The position numbers and the translations under genes are program-made. Positions 19,987 through 28,301 of a stretch of DNA of 64,000 bases are shown here, piece by piece. The DNA is taken from NCBI RefSeq assembly GCF_009829925.1, contig NZ_SNVJ01000009.1:124001-188000 (forward strand), written 5' to 3'. This DNA is from Teichococcus coralli. Its GTDB lineage: Bacteria > Pseudomonadota > Alphaproteobacteria > Acetobacterales > Acetobacteraceae. A model generated the notes under the pieces. That model was not told the origin of the DNA, did not search any database, and was given only the letters and a program-made list of their open reading frames with translations. Positions within the stretch are counted from its first letter, which is position 1. Each line of letters opens with the position of its first letter.

Positions 19987-20163
19987 TCAGCGGATGCGGG
20001 AATGCGGCTCCGGCGAGGCGGCATGAGCGACGGGCTCGGGCCGCCTTCCGATGGCTCCCGGCACCTGCAGCAGCTTCTGCTGGCGCGCGGCTTCCGCCGC
20101 ACCCAGGCGGGTGACGGTGGCCTTGTCGGTGCCGCGGCTCGGGACGGGAGGCGTGATGGGCAA
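19987..20163 (-). CDS. Small hypothetical protein, 58 aa, TTG start
   Basis: A 58-codon frame from TTG 20163 is preceded by a strong ribosome-binding site, AAGGAGAG, about 5 bases upstream. The product PITPPVPSRGTDKATVTRLG continues AAEAARQQKLLQVPGAIGRR and is proline-rich, then Ala/Gln-helical, with no recognised domain. A perfect interrupted palindrome lies 30 bp upstream. The gene converges on the IclR gene. The good Shine-Dalgarno and isolated position favour a real gene, but length and rare start keep confidence moderate. Confidence 0.4.
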   Translation of the reverse strand: MPITPPVPSRGTDKATVTRLGAAEAARQQKLLQVPGAIGRRPEPVAHAASPEPHSRIR

Positions 20164-20192
20164 GCGGTCTCTCCTTCGGATCCAGCGAGGTG

Positions 20193-20206
20193 GCCAGACA
20201 TCTGGC
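20193..20206. promoter_or_regulatory. Palindrome upstream of the 58-aa gene
   Basis: GCCAGA-CA-TCTGGC is a perfect dyad 30 bp upstream of the TTG start at 20163 and about 120 bp upstream of the divergent phosphatase gene. It has operator geometry, and the CCAGAtgTCTGG form is loosely reminiscent of lux-type boxes, but no matching regulator is in the window. Confidence 0.3.
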
Positions 20207-20328
20207 AAGCCACTCCCTCACAAGCGCATCACCTTCGCGATGGTTCAGTGATGCGACCATCACGTGTGCGAGACCGAGCGAATGCGCGCGAAGCGCAAGC
20301 GGAACCGGCGGGAATAGGGGCCGTCGCC

Positions 20329-20847
20329 ATGGTCCGGCACCTGCCGACCGACATGCCGCCGGGCCACTGCTATGGCCGGCTGGACCTTTCGCCCGGCCGC
20401 ATGGCCGAGCCCGCGCCGGTGCTGGCGGCCTTGCGGAGCTTTCCGGCGGCCCGGCTGGTCAGCAGCCCGGCCCGGCGCTGCCGCGCGCTGGCGGCGGCGA
20501 TCGGCGTGGCACGGGGACTTCCGGTCGTGCTGGACGCGCGCCTGCTGGAACTGGATTTCGGCGCCTGGGAAGGGCTGGCCTGGGAGGCGGTGCCGCGGCC
20601 GGCACTGGACGAATGGGCCGCCGACCCCTGGGGCTTCGCTCCGCCGGGAGGGGAAAGCGGCGCCGGGCTGGTGGCGCGGGTGCGGGCTTTCCACGCGGAG
20701 CTGCAGGCCGGAACGGTGGTGGTTTCGCATGGCGGGCCGCTGAAGGTGCTCGCGGCACTGCTGGAAGGACGGGCGGTGGATCTGCTGGCGCCTGCCCAGC
20801 CAATGGGGACCGTGCGCGTGGCGGGGCAGGGAGGCGCGCCGCGCTGA
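20329..20847 (+). CDS. Histidine phosphatase family protein, probable alpha-ribazole phosphatase (CobC type)
   Basis: The 172-residue protein has the phosphoglycerate-mutase-like catalytic His in MVRHLPTDMPPGHCYGRLDL at the extreme N-terminus, the acidic motif LLELDFGAWEGLAWEAVPRP and the second catalytic His in VVVSHGGPLKVLAALLEGR. The family's usual RHG is RHL here, as in many CobC proteins. CobC removes the 5'-phosphate from alpha-ribazole-phosphate or adenosylcobalamin-5'-phosphate in the nucleotide-loop pathway. It abuts cobS and cobT, convergently, which supports that role. ATG 20329 has AGGGG 7 bases upstream. Confidence 0.8.
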   Translation: MVRHLPTDMPPGHCYGRLDLSPGRMAEPAPVLAALRSFPAARLVSSPARRCRALAAAIGVARGLPVVLDARLLELDFGAWEGLAWEAVPRPALDEWAADPWGFAPPGGESGAGLVARVRAFHAELQAGTVVVSHGGPLKVLAALLEGRAVDLLAPAQPMGTVRVAGQGGAPR

Positions 20848-20864
20848 AGGCAGCGCGAATGCCT

Positions 20865-21614
20865 TCAGCGCAGCGCCACCAGCACGGAGAGTGCCGCGCA
20901 TTCGGCCAGCACGGCGGAGGCGCCGAGCACGTCGCCGGTCTGCCCGCCGATCTGCGACCCTGCCAGGGCCGCCAGCGCCGCCGCGCCGGCCAGTGCCGCC
21001 CCCAGGGCCAGCAAGGCCGCGCCGGCAGGCAGCAGGAGCGCGGCCAGGATGGCCGCGACGGCCAGCGCGCCCAGGGCGGCGGCGAGCGGCGGGCGCCCCA
21101 GCCCGGCGGCGAGGCCGTCGCGCCGCGCCGGCGGCAGCGCCAGCAGCGGCAGAAGCATCGCCAGGCGGGCCAGGGCGCCCGCGGCGGCCATGGCGGGCAG
21201 GGGCGCCGCCAGCTCCGCCAGCGCACCGCCGCGCAGGGCCAGCGAAAGCACCAGGGCCAGCGCGCCGAAGCTGCCGATGCGGCTGTCGCGCATGATCTCC
21301 AGCTTGCGCGCGGGGTTCCGGGCGCCGCCGAAGCCGTCGGCGGTATCGGCCAGGCCGTCCTCGTGCAGGGCGCCGCTCGCCAGCAGCATCGCCGCCAGCG
21401 CCCAGGGGGCGGCGAGCGCGGGCGGCAGGCCGGCGGCGGTGAGCAGCGCCTGGGCGGCACCCCCGAGCGCGCCCACCGCCGCGCCGGCCAGCGGCCAGGC
21501 CCAGGCGGCGCGGGCGTATCCGGCGGCGTCCGGCGGCTGCGGCAGGGCGCCGACCGGCAGGCGGGTCAGCAGGCCAAAGGCGGCGGCCAGCTCGGCGAAC
21601 CGGGCACGCAGCAT
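20865..21614 (-). CDS. cobS: Adenosylcobinamide-GDP ribazoletransferase (cobalamin synthase)
   Basis: This membrane enzyme joins adenosylcobinamide-GDP to alpha-ribazole(-phosphate) to complete the lower ligand; the gene is called cobV in Pseudomonas denitrificans nomenclature. The 249-residue protein has [11 protein letters not shown], the metal-binding motif [40 protein letters not shown] and many Ala/Leu transmembrane segments. Its start overlaps the cobT stop by one base (TGATG). Confidence 0.95.
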   Translation of the reverse strand: MLRARFAELAAAFGLLTRLPVGALPQPPDAAGYARAAWAWPLAGAAVGALGGAAQALLTAAGLPPALAAPWALAAMLLASGALHEDGLADTADGFGGARNPARKLEIMRDSRIGSFGALALVLSLALRGGALAELAAPLPAMAAAGALARLAMLLPLLALPPARRDGLAAGLGRPPLAAALGALAVAAILAALLLPAGAALLALGAALAGAAALAALAGSQIGGQTGDVLGASAVLAECAALSVLVALR

Positions 21615-22630
21615 CAGGCGCGGTCCGCGACGCCGGCCTCGGCGAAGGTGGCCATGCCGGCGTGGCAGGCCAGCGCCGCCCGCAGCAGCGGCACCGCCAG
21701 CGCGGCGCCGGACGCCTCCCCGAGCCGCATGCCCAGGTCGAGCAGCGCCTGCTGCTCCAGCGCGGCCAGCAGGCGGCGGTGGCCGGCCTCGGCGGAAACA
21801 TGGCCGATGCGGGCGTGGTCGAGCCCGCCGGGCGCCAGCAGCGCCAGCGGCGCGGCGGCGGCGGTGCCGGTGAAGCCGTCGAGGAGCACGGGGATGCGGT
21901 GATGACGGGCGGCGAGCGTCGCGCCGAGAATGGCGGCCAGCTCGCGCCCGCCGAGGCGCCGCGCGGCTTCCAGCGGATCCCGTCGCGCCTCGGGGTGTTG
22001 GGCCAGGGCGGCATCCACCGCCGCCTGCTTGCGGGACAGGCCTTCGGCATCCACGCCGGTGCCGCGCCCGGCCCAGTCGGCGCCGCGGCCGCCGAACAGC
22101 GCGGCCGCCAGCGCGGCGCCGGCCGTGGTGTTGGCGATGCCCATCTCGCCCAGGCAGAGCAGGTCCGCCGCGGGGTCCAGCGAGGCGGCGCCGGTTGCCA
22201 CCGCGTCGAGGAACTCCGCCTCGGCCATGGCGGCGGCGGCCGTGATGTCGGCGGTGGGGCGCTCCAGCGCCAGCGGCACCACCCGCAGCGCCGCCCCGGC
22301 CAGGGCGGCGAGCTGGTTGATGGCGGCACCCCCGGCGGCGAAGTTGGCCACCATCTGCGCGGTGACGGCGGCCGGATAGGGCGAGACGCCGCGCGCCGCG
22401 ACACCGTGGTTGCCGGCGAAGACCAGCACCTGCACCCGCTCCAGCCGGGGCATCGCGCGGCTTTGCCAGCGCGCCAGCCAGGCGGCCAGCTCCTCCAGCC
22501 GGCCGAGGCTGCCCGGCGGCTTGGTGAGCTGCGCCTGCCGGGCGGCGACGGCGGCGGCGGCGGCCTCGTCGCCCGGTGGCGGGGCGAGGGCGGCGGCGCG
22601 CAGGGTGGCGAGGCTGGAGAAGTCGGGCAT
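21614..22630 (-). CDS. cobT: Nicotinate-nucleotide--dimethylbenzimidazole phosphoribosyltransferase
   Basis: This enzyme activates the lower-ligand base to alpha-ribotide (cobU in P. denitrificans naming). The 338-residue protein shows [59 protein letters not shown], the phosphate loop GRGTGVD, and [20 protein letters not shown]. The start is TGATG-coupled to cobB upstream and the stop to cobS downstream, so cobB-cobT-cobS form one translationally coupled unit. Confidence 0.95.
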   Translation of the reverse strand: MPDFSSLATLRAAALAPPPGDEAAAAAVAARQAQLTKPPGSLGRLEELAAWLARWQSRAMPRLERVQVLVFAGNHGVAARGVSPYPAAVTAQMVANFAAGGAAINQLAALAGAALRVVPLALERPTADITAAAAMAEAEFLDAVATGAASLDPAADLLCLGEMGIANTTAGAALAAALFGGRGADWAGRGTGVDAEGLSRKQAAVDAALAQHPEARRDPLEAARRLGGRELAAILGATLAARHHRIPVLLDGFTGTAAAAPLALLAPGGLDHARIGHVSAEAGHRRLLAALEQQALLDLGMRLGEASGAALAVPLLRAALACHAGMATFAEAGVADRA

Positions 22631-24003
22631 CAGCGGTCCTGCCGGGCGATGGCATGGAAGAAACTGCCGCTGACCAGGCCGCGCCGCCCACCGGCAGGGC
22701 CCAGCGGCTGCCCGCCGGCATCGGCCAGCTCGGCCAGCGGAGCGTCGCCGCCGGGCTCGGTCACGCGGGCATAATGGAACTCGTGGCCGCGCAGGACCGC
22801 GCCGGCCGGGCCAAGCACCCCGTCCGCCAGCAGCCGGGCCTCGCGGTAGCCGAGATGCATCTTCCGCTTGGCGAAGCTGGTGGCGTGCCCGAGCAGGCCA
22901 GCCATGGCGTGGCGGCGGCCCTCGGCATCCTCCAGCCCAGCGCCCAGCACCATGTATCCGCCGCACTCGCCGTGGACGGCGTGCCGTTCGGCGAAGCGGC
23001 GCAGGCCGCCGAGAAAGCCCGTGGCGGCGGCGAGGCGGCCGGCATGCAGCTCGGGATAGCCGCCGGGAAGCCAGCAGGCGTCGCAGTCGGGTGGCGGCGG
23101 GGCGTCCGCCAGCGGGGAGAAGGGGTGCAGCGTGGCTCCGGCGGCGCGCCAGCCGGCCACAACATGCGGGTAGAGAAAGCTGAAGGCGGCATCCTCCGCC
23201 ACGGCGATGCGCTGGCCCGGCGGGGGCAGGGCGAGGGCAGGAGGGGCAGGGGCATGGACAGGGGCAGGGGCAGGGGCGGGCGCCTGCCGGGGCACGCCCG
23301 CGGCGGCGGAGAGGAGGGCGTCGAGGTCGAGATGCGCCTCGGCGAGGTCGGCCAGCCGCTCCAGCAGGGCGGGGAGGGTGCCAAGCTCGCGCGCCTGCAC
23401 CAGGCCGAGATGCCGCTCGGGCAGGGCGATGCCGGGATCGCGCGGCAGCGCGCCGAGCACGGGCAGGCCGATGGCGCCGATCGCCCCGGCCGCGCCCAGC
23501 CGGTGGCGCTCGCTGCCCACCCGGTTCAGCACCACGCCCGCGACTCGCACCGCGGGATGGTGGGTGGCGAAGCCGCGCGCCACCGCCGCCGCCGACTGCG
23601 ACTGGCCGGACACATCCAGCACCAGCAGCACCGGCCAGCCGAAGCGGGCGGCGAGGTCGGCGGCGCTGCCCTGCCGGCCGGGGATGGGGCCGGCGCCGTC
23701 GAACAGGCCCATGGCGGATTCGACCAGCAGCACGTCCCGGTCCGCCGCCGCGTCCGCGGCCACTTCGTCCAGCAGGGCGGCAGGCATGGCCCAGCTGTCG
23801 AGGTTCGGGCTGGGGCGCCCGCAGGCGGCGGCGTGAAAGGCAGGGTCGATGTAGTCGGGGCCGGACTTGGCGGCGGCCACCCGCAGCCCGCGCCGCCGCA
23901 GCGCCGCGAGCAGGGCCATGGTCACGGTGCTCTTGCCCGCGCCGGAGCGCGGCGCGCCGATCACCAGCCCGCGGCCTGCCCCGCCTCCTTCCGCCCCGTG
24001 CAT
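22630..24003 (-). CDS. cobB: Cobyrinate/hydrogenobyrinate a,c-diamide synthase
   Basis: CobB amidates the a and c side chains of (hydrogeno)byrinic acid using glutamine and ATP. The roughly 457-residue protein has the P-loop [40 protein letters not shown], and a C-terminal class I glutaminase domain with the nucleophile in [20 protein letters not shown] and a late catalytic His in [11 protein letters not shown]. The ATG at 24003 has GGAAGG upstream; an in-frame ATG at 24021 would add six residues but lacks a Shine-Dalgarno. In an aerobic pathway with CobN it acts before cobalt insertion. Confidence 0.94.
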   Translation of the reverse strand: MHGAEGGGAGRGLVIGAPRSGAGKSTVTMALLAALRRRGLRVAAAKSGPDYIDPAFHAAACGRPSPNLDSWAMPAALLDEVAADAAADRDVLLVESAMGLFDGAGPIPGRQGSAADLAARFGWPVLLVLDVSGQSQSAAAVARGFATHHPAVRVAGVVLNRVGSERHRLGAAGAIGAIGLPVLGALPRDPGIALPERHLGLVQARELGTLPALLERLADLAEAHLDLDALLSAAAGVPRQAPAPAPAPVHAPAPPALALPPPGQRIAVAEDAAFSFLYPHVVAGWRAAGATLHPFSPLADAPPPPDCDACWLPGGYPELHAGRLAAATGFLGGLRRFAERHAVHGECGGYMVLGAGLEDAEGRRHAMAGLLGHATSFAKRKMHLGYREARLLADGVLGPAGAVLRGHEFHYARVTEPGGDAPLAELADAGGQPLGPAGGRRGLVSGSFFHAIARQDR

Positions 24004-24353
24004 CCCTTGTTTTCCTTCCATCGCCGCCGCCGCCGCCGCCGCCGCGGCCGGGTTAGCACAGTTGCGGGCGCGGGGCAGGCGCGGAGCTTGCGGCGCGGCG
24101 GAGATGGTGTCTCAGCAACATGGCGTAAGAAACTGATTTGCTGGATCTGCAAACTGCGTGCGAACGAATGGTTACCCTTGCTCTGCAACCGGGCGGCACG
24201 GTATTCAGCGGCGGGCACTAACGCGACGGTGATCGAAAGGCCGGATGGCCGGAGAAAACGCCGCCGCCTCCCTGCCCGACCAGCAGAATCCACGTTTCCG
24301 CAGCCAGTCCGCGGCACCACCGCGCGCAGTACACGATCGGAGAGGAGAGGGGC
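24004..24353. other. 350-bp divergent promoter region
   Basis: The gap between cobB and the secreted-protein gene holds a run of seven GCC triplets (24023-24043), then lower-GC DNA (about 24110-24240) probably containing promoters for both directions, and a GGAGAGGAGAGG Shine-Dalgarno tract just before 24354. No riboswitch, RNA gene or further coding frame was recognised. Confidence 0.5.
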
Positions 24354-24941
24354 ATGGTTCAGCGCCACCTGCTTCCTGAGACGCGTTCCGCCCAACCGAG
24401 CCGCCTCGCCCGCGGCGCCCGTCGCGGGCTCGCCGGGCTGCTGATGCTCAGCACGCTCTGTGTGTCCACCGGCGCCTTCGCCGCGCCCTTCCGCTGCACC
24501 TCGGAGGAGCAGCAGAAGATGTTCGAGATCTCGGCGCTGAAGACCGAGCTGATGGTGGTCGCCACCACCTGCCGCAACGAGGAGGCCTACAACGCCTTCA
24601 TCACCCGTTACCAGCCGGTGCTGAGCGCCAACGACCACTCGGTGATCGACCACTTCACCGGCCGCGACCGCCGCGCCGGCCAGAAGGCGAACGACACCTT
24701 CATCACCAACCTGGCCAATGCCCGCGCGCAGGAGGCCAACCGTGTCGGCGCCGACTTCTGCGCTCGCAACGCCATGCTCTTCAAGGAAGTGATGTCCCTC
24801 CCCAGCGCCGCCGAGCTGGCGCCCTACGCCGCCGCGAAGGACCTGCTGCCCGCCTCGATGGGAAGCTGCGCGCCCTCCGCCGTGACCCCCGCCGCCCCCG
24901 CCAAGGCGGCCCGCACCCCGATCCGCAAGGCTTCCCGTTGA
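24354..24941 (+). CDS. Secreted hypothetical protein with conserved cysteines
   Basis: The 195-residue protein starts with an Arg-rich n-region and hydrophobic core (LARGARRGLAGLLMLSTLCV, cleavage near GAFA-APF). The mature part has FRCTSEEQQKMFEISALKTE, VVATTCRNEEAYNAFITRYQ, ANRVGADFCARNAMLFKEVM and MGSCAPS, so four Cys that could form two disulphides, and ends in an Ala/Lys-rich tail. It looks periplasmic and helical. The gene is TGATG-coupled to a lipoprotein gene downstream. No family is recognised. GGAGAGGAGAGGGGC precedes the ATG. Confidence 0.75.
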   Translation: MVQRHLLPETRSAQPSRLARGARRGLAGLLMLSTLCVSTGAFAAPFRCTSEEQQKMFEISALKTELMVVATTCRNEEAYNAFITRYQPVLSANDHSVIDHFTGRDRRAGQKANDTFITNLANARAQEANRVGADFCARNAMLFKEVMSLPSAAELAPYAAAKDLLPASMGSCAPSAVTPAAPAKAARTPIRKASR

Positions 24942-25489
24942 TGCGCCATGGCTTGCTCTGGGCGTCCCTGGCCCTGCCGGCGCTGCTCGCCGCCTGCGCC
25001 AAGCCGGAAACGCCGGTCGTGCAGTCCACCCGCCCGGTCTACGCCATCGACATGGTGGGCGGCGCCAAGCTCTGCACCGTTCCCGAGAACCCGAAGCTCG
25101 TGGATGCGCAGCAGACCGAAGTGGCGATGACCGTCGGCAATGACGGCGGCTGGTGCGGCGTGAAGGTTTCCCGCCCCGGCCCGGCGCCGTTCGATGCCGG
25201 CCTGCTGGCGGCCCGCCCGGACCATGGCCGCGTGCAGGTGCACACGGTGGGCGACTGGACCCGCGTGGACTACACGCCGGACCCGGGATTCGTCGGCACG
25301 GACTCCTTCACCGTGCGCCTGCTGCCGGGTTCCACCACGCTGCGCGTCAATGCAACGGTGCAGGGCGTGGCGCAGCCGGTGGCCGCCGCGGCGCCGGCCG
25401 TGGTGACGCCACGCGTGACCGAGCCGACCCCGGTCAGCACCAGCGGCAAGCCGGCGGCGAGCAAGCCGGCGGCCAAGGCTAAGCGCTGA
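24941..25489 (+). CDS. Putative lipoprotein with Ig-like domain
   Basis: The 182-residue protein has a lipoprotein signal ending in LPALLAAC (lipid-modified Cys19). The mature part contains two further cysteines (AKLCTVPENP, GGWCGVKVSR) and a segment VDYTPDPGFVGTDSFTVRLL typical of bacterial Ig-like/Big_9 domains, followed by a Pro/Ala/Lys-rich tail. It is expected in the outer membrane or its inner leaflet. The start overlaps the stop of the upstream secreted-protein gene by one base, so the two proteins are probably made together and may interact. Confidence 0.75.
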   Translation: MRHGLLWASLALPALLAACAKPETPVVQSTRPVYAIDMVGGAKLCTVPENPKLVDAQQTEVAMTVGNDGGWCGVKVSRPGPAPFDAGLLAARPDHGRVQVHTVGDWTRVDYTPDPGFVGTDSFTVRLLPGSTTLRVNATVQGVAQPVAAAAPAVVTPRVTEPTPVSTSGKPAASKPAAKAKR

Positions 25490-25496
25490 CCGCAGG

Positions 25497-25519
25497 TCCA
25501 GGGGGCGGCGCCTCCTGGA
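25497..25519. terminator. Hairpin between lipoprotein gene and cobA
   Basis: TCCAGG...CCTGGA arms with a GGCGGCGCC core form a hairpin 7 bp after the lipoprotein stop. The motif resembles the second hairpin of the family C elements. A C10 run follows at 25547-25556. Confidence 0.45.
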
Positions 25520-25567
25520 GCCCTGGCCGGGGGCGGGGGATAGCCTCCCCCCCCCCGGACCCCGGCA

Positions 25568-26359
25568 TCACCCGGGGCGCAGCCGCCCCCGCAGCGACAC
25601 CACGCCGCCGATCGCCACCACGGCAGGCGCCGCCATGCCGGCGCGGCGCACCGCGCCCGTCACGTCCGCCAGCGTCGAGACCAGCACCCGCTCGCGCGGG
25701 GTCGTCGCCTCGGCCACCACGGCGACGGGGGTTTCCGCCGCCAGGCCGCCGGCCAGCAGCGCGACCGCGATCGCCTCCAGCCGGCGCATCGCCATGTAAA
25801 GCACCAGCGGCTGGCCGAGCCGCGCCAGCGCCGCCCAGTCCAGCGCCTCGTCGGCGCCCTCGGCGGCATGGCCGGTGGCCAGCACCACGGCCTGGTTCAC
25901 GCCGCGCTGCGTGGCCGGGATGCCGGCGGCCGCCAGCCCGGCCAGACCCGCCGTCAGGCCCGGCACCACGCGGAAGGGAATGCCGGCCTCGGCCAGGGCC
26001 AGCGCCTCCTCGCCGCCGCGGCCGAAGACATAGGGGTCGCCGCCCTTCAGCCGGACCACGCGGCGGCCGGCGCGGGCCTGCTCGATCAATGCCGCGGTGA
26101 TGTCGGCCTGCCGCGCCGAGGGGCGGCCGCCGCGCTTGCCCATGTAGAGCCGCTCGGCGCCCTCGGGGGCGAGGGCGAGGATGCGCGGGTCCACCAGCTC
26201 GTCATGCACCAGCGTCTCGGCCTGGGCGAGGGCGGCGACGGCGTCCAGCGTGAGCTGGCCCGGATCGCCCGGCCCGGCGCCGACCAGCCAGACATGCCCC
26301 GCCTCCAGCACCGGCGCGGGCTGGCCGAGCAAGGTTTCCAGGACGGCCAGGCGGTTCAT
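25568..26359 (-). CDS. cobA: Uroporphyrinogen-III C-methyltransferase
   Basis: CobA methylates uroporphyrinogen III at C2 and C7 to precorrin-2, the branch point to cobalamin and siroheme. The 263-residue protein has the tetrapyrrole methylase signatures VWLVGAGPGDPGQLTLDAV, MGKRGGRPSARQADI, VVRLKGGDPYVFGRGGEEAL, FRVVPGLTAGLAGLAAAGIP and LVLYMAMRRLEAIA. No CysG oxidase/chelatase domain is fused. The start lies 11 bp from the ATG of the divergent cbiD frame. Confidence 0.95.
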   Translation of the reverse strand: MNRLAVLETLLGQPAPVLEAGHVWLVGAGPGDPGQLTLDAVAALAQAETLVHDELVDPRILALAPEGAERLYMGKRGGRPSARQADITAALIEQARAGRRVVRLKGGDPYVFGRGGEEALALAEAGIPFRVVPGLTAGLAGLAAAGIPATQRGVNQAVVLATGHAAEGADEALDWAALARLGQPLVLYMAMRRLEAIAVALLAGGLAAETPVAVVAEATTPRERVLVSTLADVTGAVRRAGMAAPAVVAIGGVVSLRGRLRPG

Positions 26360-26406
26360 CGCGCCCCCGCATGACAGGCGGCGGCGGCGGCGCTAGGGAT
26401 GACGGC

Positions 26407-27480
26407 GTGCCGCAACAGGACGAACCGCTTCGCCGGGGCTGGACCACCGGCGCCTGCGCCACGGCGGCGGCGAAGGCCGCCTTTGCCGCGCTGCGGACGG
26501 GCGCCTTCCCCGACCCCGTGACCATCACCCTGCCGCGCGGCGAACGGCCGGCCTTCGCCCTCGCCGAGCAGGCGCTGCTGCCGGGTGGCGCGGCCATGGC
26601 CGCGATCGTCAAGGATGCCGGGGACGACCCGGACGTGACGCATGGCGCGCTGGTCCGCGTGACGGTGCGGCTGCTGCCGCCGGGCAGCGGGGTGGTGTTC
26701 GCCGCCGGGGAAGGGGTGGGCACCGTGACGCTGCCGGGCCTGCCGGTGTCGCCCGGGGAGCCCGCCATCAACCCGGCGCCGCGCGCGATGATCCGCAGCG
26801 CGCTGGCGGAGGTGGCCGGCGGGGAGGCGGATGCGCGGGTGGAGATCGGCATCCCCGGTGGCGAGCGGATCGCACAGCGGACCATGAACCCGCGGCTGGG
26901 CATCCTGGGCGGGCTGTCCATTCTCGGCACCACGGGGGTGGTGGTGCCCTATTCCTGCGCGGCGTGGATCCACTCGATCCAGCGCGGCATCGACGTGGCG
27001 CGGGCGCTCGGGCTGCCGCATGTGGCCGGGGCCACCGGCAGCACCTCGGAGGCCGCCATCGCGGAGCTGGACGGGCTGCCGGAACAGGCGCTGATCGACA
27101 TGGGCGACTTCGTCGGCGGGATGCTGAAGTACCTGCGGGCGCATCCGGTGCCGCGCGTGACAGTCGCAGGCGGCCTGGCGAAGCTGACCAAGCTGGCGCA
27201 GGGGCGGCTGGACCTGCATTCCCGCCGGGGCGGGGTGGACCTGCCGGCGCTGGCCGACCTGGCGCGGGGCGCCGGGGCCGGGGAGGGGCTGTGCGTCCGC
27301 ATTGCGGGCGCGAACACGGCGCTGGAGGCCTTCAACCTCGCGGCGGCAGAGGGCGTGGGCTTGCCTGAGGCGGTGGCGCGGCGGGCGCGGGAGACGGCGC
27401 AGCGCGTCGTCGAGGGCGGCGGCATCGTTGTGGATGTCGCGCTGTTCGGCCGTGACGGCGCCTTGCTGGCGCGCGTGTGA
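26407..27480 (+). CDS. cbiD: Cobalt-precorrin-5B/precorrin C1-methyltransferase CbiD
   Basis: CbiD methylates C1 of the corrin ring during ring contraction. The protein shows LRRGWTTGACATAAAKAAFA, VTITLPRGERPAF, GEPAINPAPRAMIRSALAEV, LGILGGLSILGTTGVVVPYS, HVAGATGSTSEAAIAELDGL and GDFVGGMLKYLRAHP. A GTG start at 26407 with AGGGA 8 bases upstream gives the usual family start; ATG 26371 would add a Gly-rich dozen residues and leave only 11 bp to divergent cobA. It stands in for CobF, which the classical aerobic pathway uses for C1 methylation and which is not found here. Confidence 0.92.
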   Translation: MPQQDEPLRRGWTTGACATAAAKAAFAALRTGAFPDPVTITLPRGERPAFALAEQALLPGGAAMAAIVKDAGDDPDVTHGALVRVTVRLLPPGSGVVFAAGEGVGTVTLPGLPVSPGEPAINPAPRAMIRSALAEVAGGEADARVEIGIPGGERIAQRTMNPRLGILGGLSILGTTGVVVPYSCAAWIHSIQRGIDVARALGLPHVAGATGSTSEAAIAELDGLPEQALIDMGDFVGGMLKYLRAHPVPRVTVAGGLAKLTKLAQGRLDLHSRRGGVDLPALADLARGAGAGEGLCVRIAGANTALEAFNLAAAEGVGLPEAVARRARETAQRVVEGGGIVVDVALFGRDGALLARV

Positions 27481-27500
27481 GATGCGCCGCAACTGACAGG

Positions 27501-27537
27501 AAAAAAATGGGGGGTTCGGGGGGAATTCCTCCCCCCC
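27501..27537 (-). terminator. Intrinsic terminator of the cobM transcript, family B (copy 1)
   Basis: Read on the minus strand, CGGGGGG-AGGAATT-CCCCCCG is followed by CCCCCC, a T7 tract and then CTGTCAG (+ strand CTGACAG at 27493-27499). It begins 12 bp after the cobM stop. The same hairpin, pyrimidine tract and CTGTCAG order recurs at 32.2 kb, 32.35 kb and 42.1 kb. Confidence 0.75.
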
Positions 27538-27548
27538 GATCGTTCTCC

Positions 27549-28301
27549 TCATGACCGGAACCGCCGCTGGTAATCCGCGCTGTAGAGCGCGCTGTCCCGG
27601 AAATCCCCTGCGGTGAGGGCCGGCCCCACCAGGATCAGCGCCGTGCGCTCGGCGGGCTCGGCTTCGAGCTTCGCCAGGATGTCTCCGAGGGTGCCGCGCA
27701 GGATACGCTCATCCGGCCAGGAGGCGCGCACCACGATGGCGACCGGGCAATCGGCGCCGTAAAGCGGGGCGAGGCTTCCGACGATCCGCGGGAGGGCGTG
27801 GATGGCGAGGTGGATGGCGAGGGTGGCGCCGGTCGCCCCGAAAGCCTCCAGCGTCTCCCCCGCCGGCATGGCGGAGGCGCGGCCGGAGACGCGGGTGAGC
27901 ACGACGCTTTGCGCCACTTCCGGCACGGTCAGCTCGCGCCCGAGGGCGGCGGCGGCGGCGGCGAAGGAGGGGACCCCGGGCGTCAGCGTGTAGGGGATGC
28001 CGTGCCGTTCCAGGCGGCGGATCTGCTCGGCCACCGCCGACCAGACGGAAAGGTCGCCGGAATGCAGCCGCGCCACGTCCTGCCCGGCCTGGTGGGCGCG
28101 CAGGTACTCGGCCTCGATGGCGTCGAGGTCGAGCGGGGCGGTGTCCACCCGCCGGGCGCCGGGCGGGCAATGCGCCAGCAGCGCGGGCGGCACGATGGAG
28201 CCGGCATAGAGGCAGACGGGGCAGGCGGCCAGCAGGTCGCGCCCGCGCAGGGTGATGAGGTCGGGCGCGCCGGGGCCGGCGCCGATGAAATGCACGGTCA
28301 T
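27549..28301 (-). CDS. cobM: Precorrin-4 C(11)-methyltransferase
   Basis: CobM methylates C11 of precorrin-4 to give precorrin-5. The 250-residue protein has [60 protein letters not shown] (typical of this subfamily) and [20 protein letters not shown]. Its start overlaps the stop of the cobL-cobE fusion gene by 4 bases (ATGA), so the two are co-translated. Confidence 0.95.
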   Translation of the reverse strand: MTVHFIGAGPGAPDLITLRGRDLLAACPVCLYAGSIVPPALLAHCPPGARRVDTAPLDLDAIEAEYLRAHQAGQDVARLHSGDLSVWSAVAEQIRRLERHGIPYTLTPGVPSFAAAAAALGRELTVPEVAQSVVLTRVSGRASAMPAGETLEAFGATGATLAIHLAIHALPRIVGSLAPLYGADCPVAIVVRASWPDERILRGTLGDILAKLEAEPAERTALILVGPALTAGDFRDSALYSADYQRRFRS

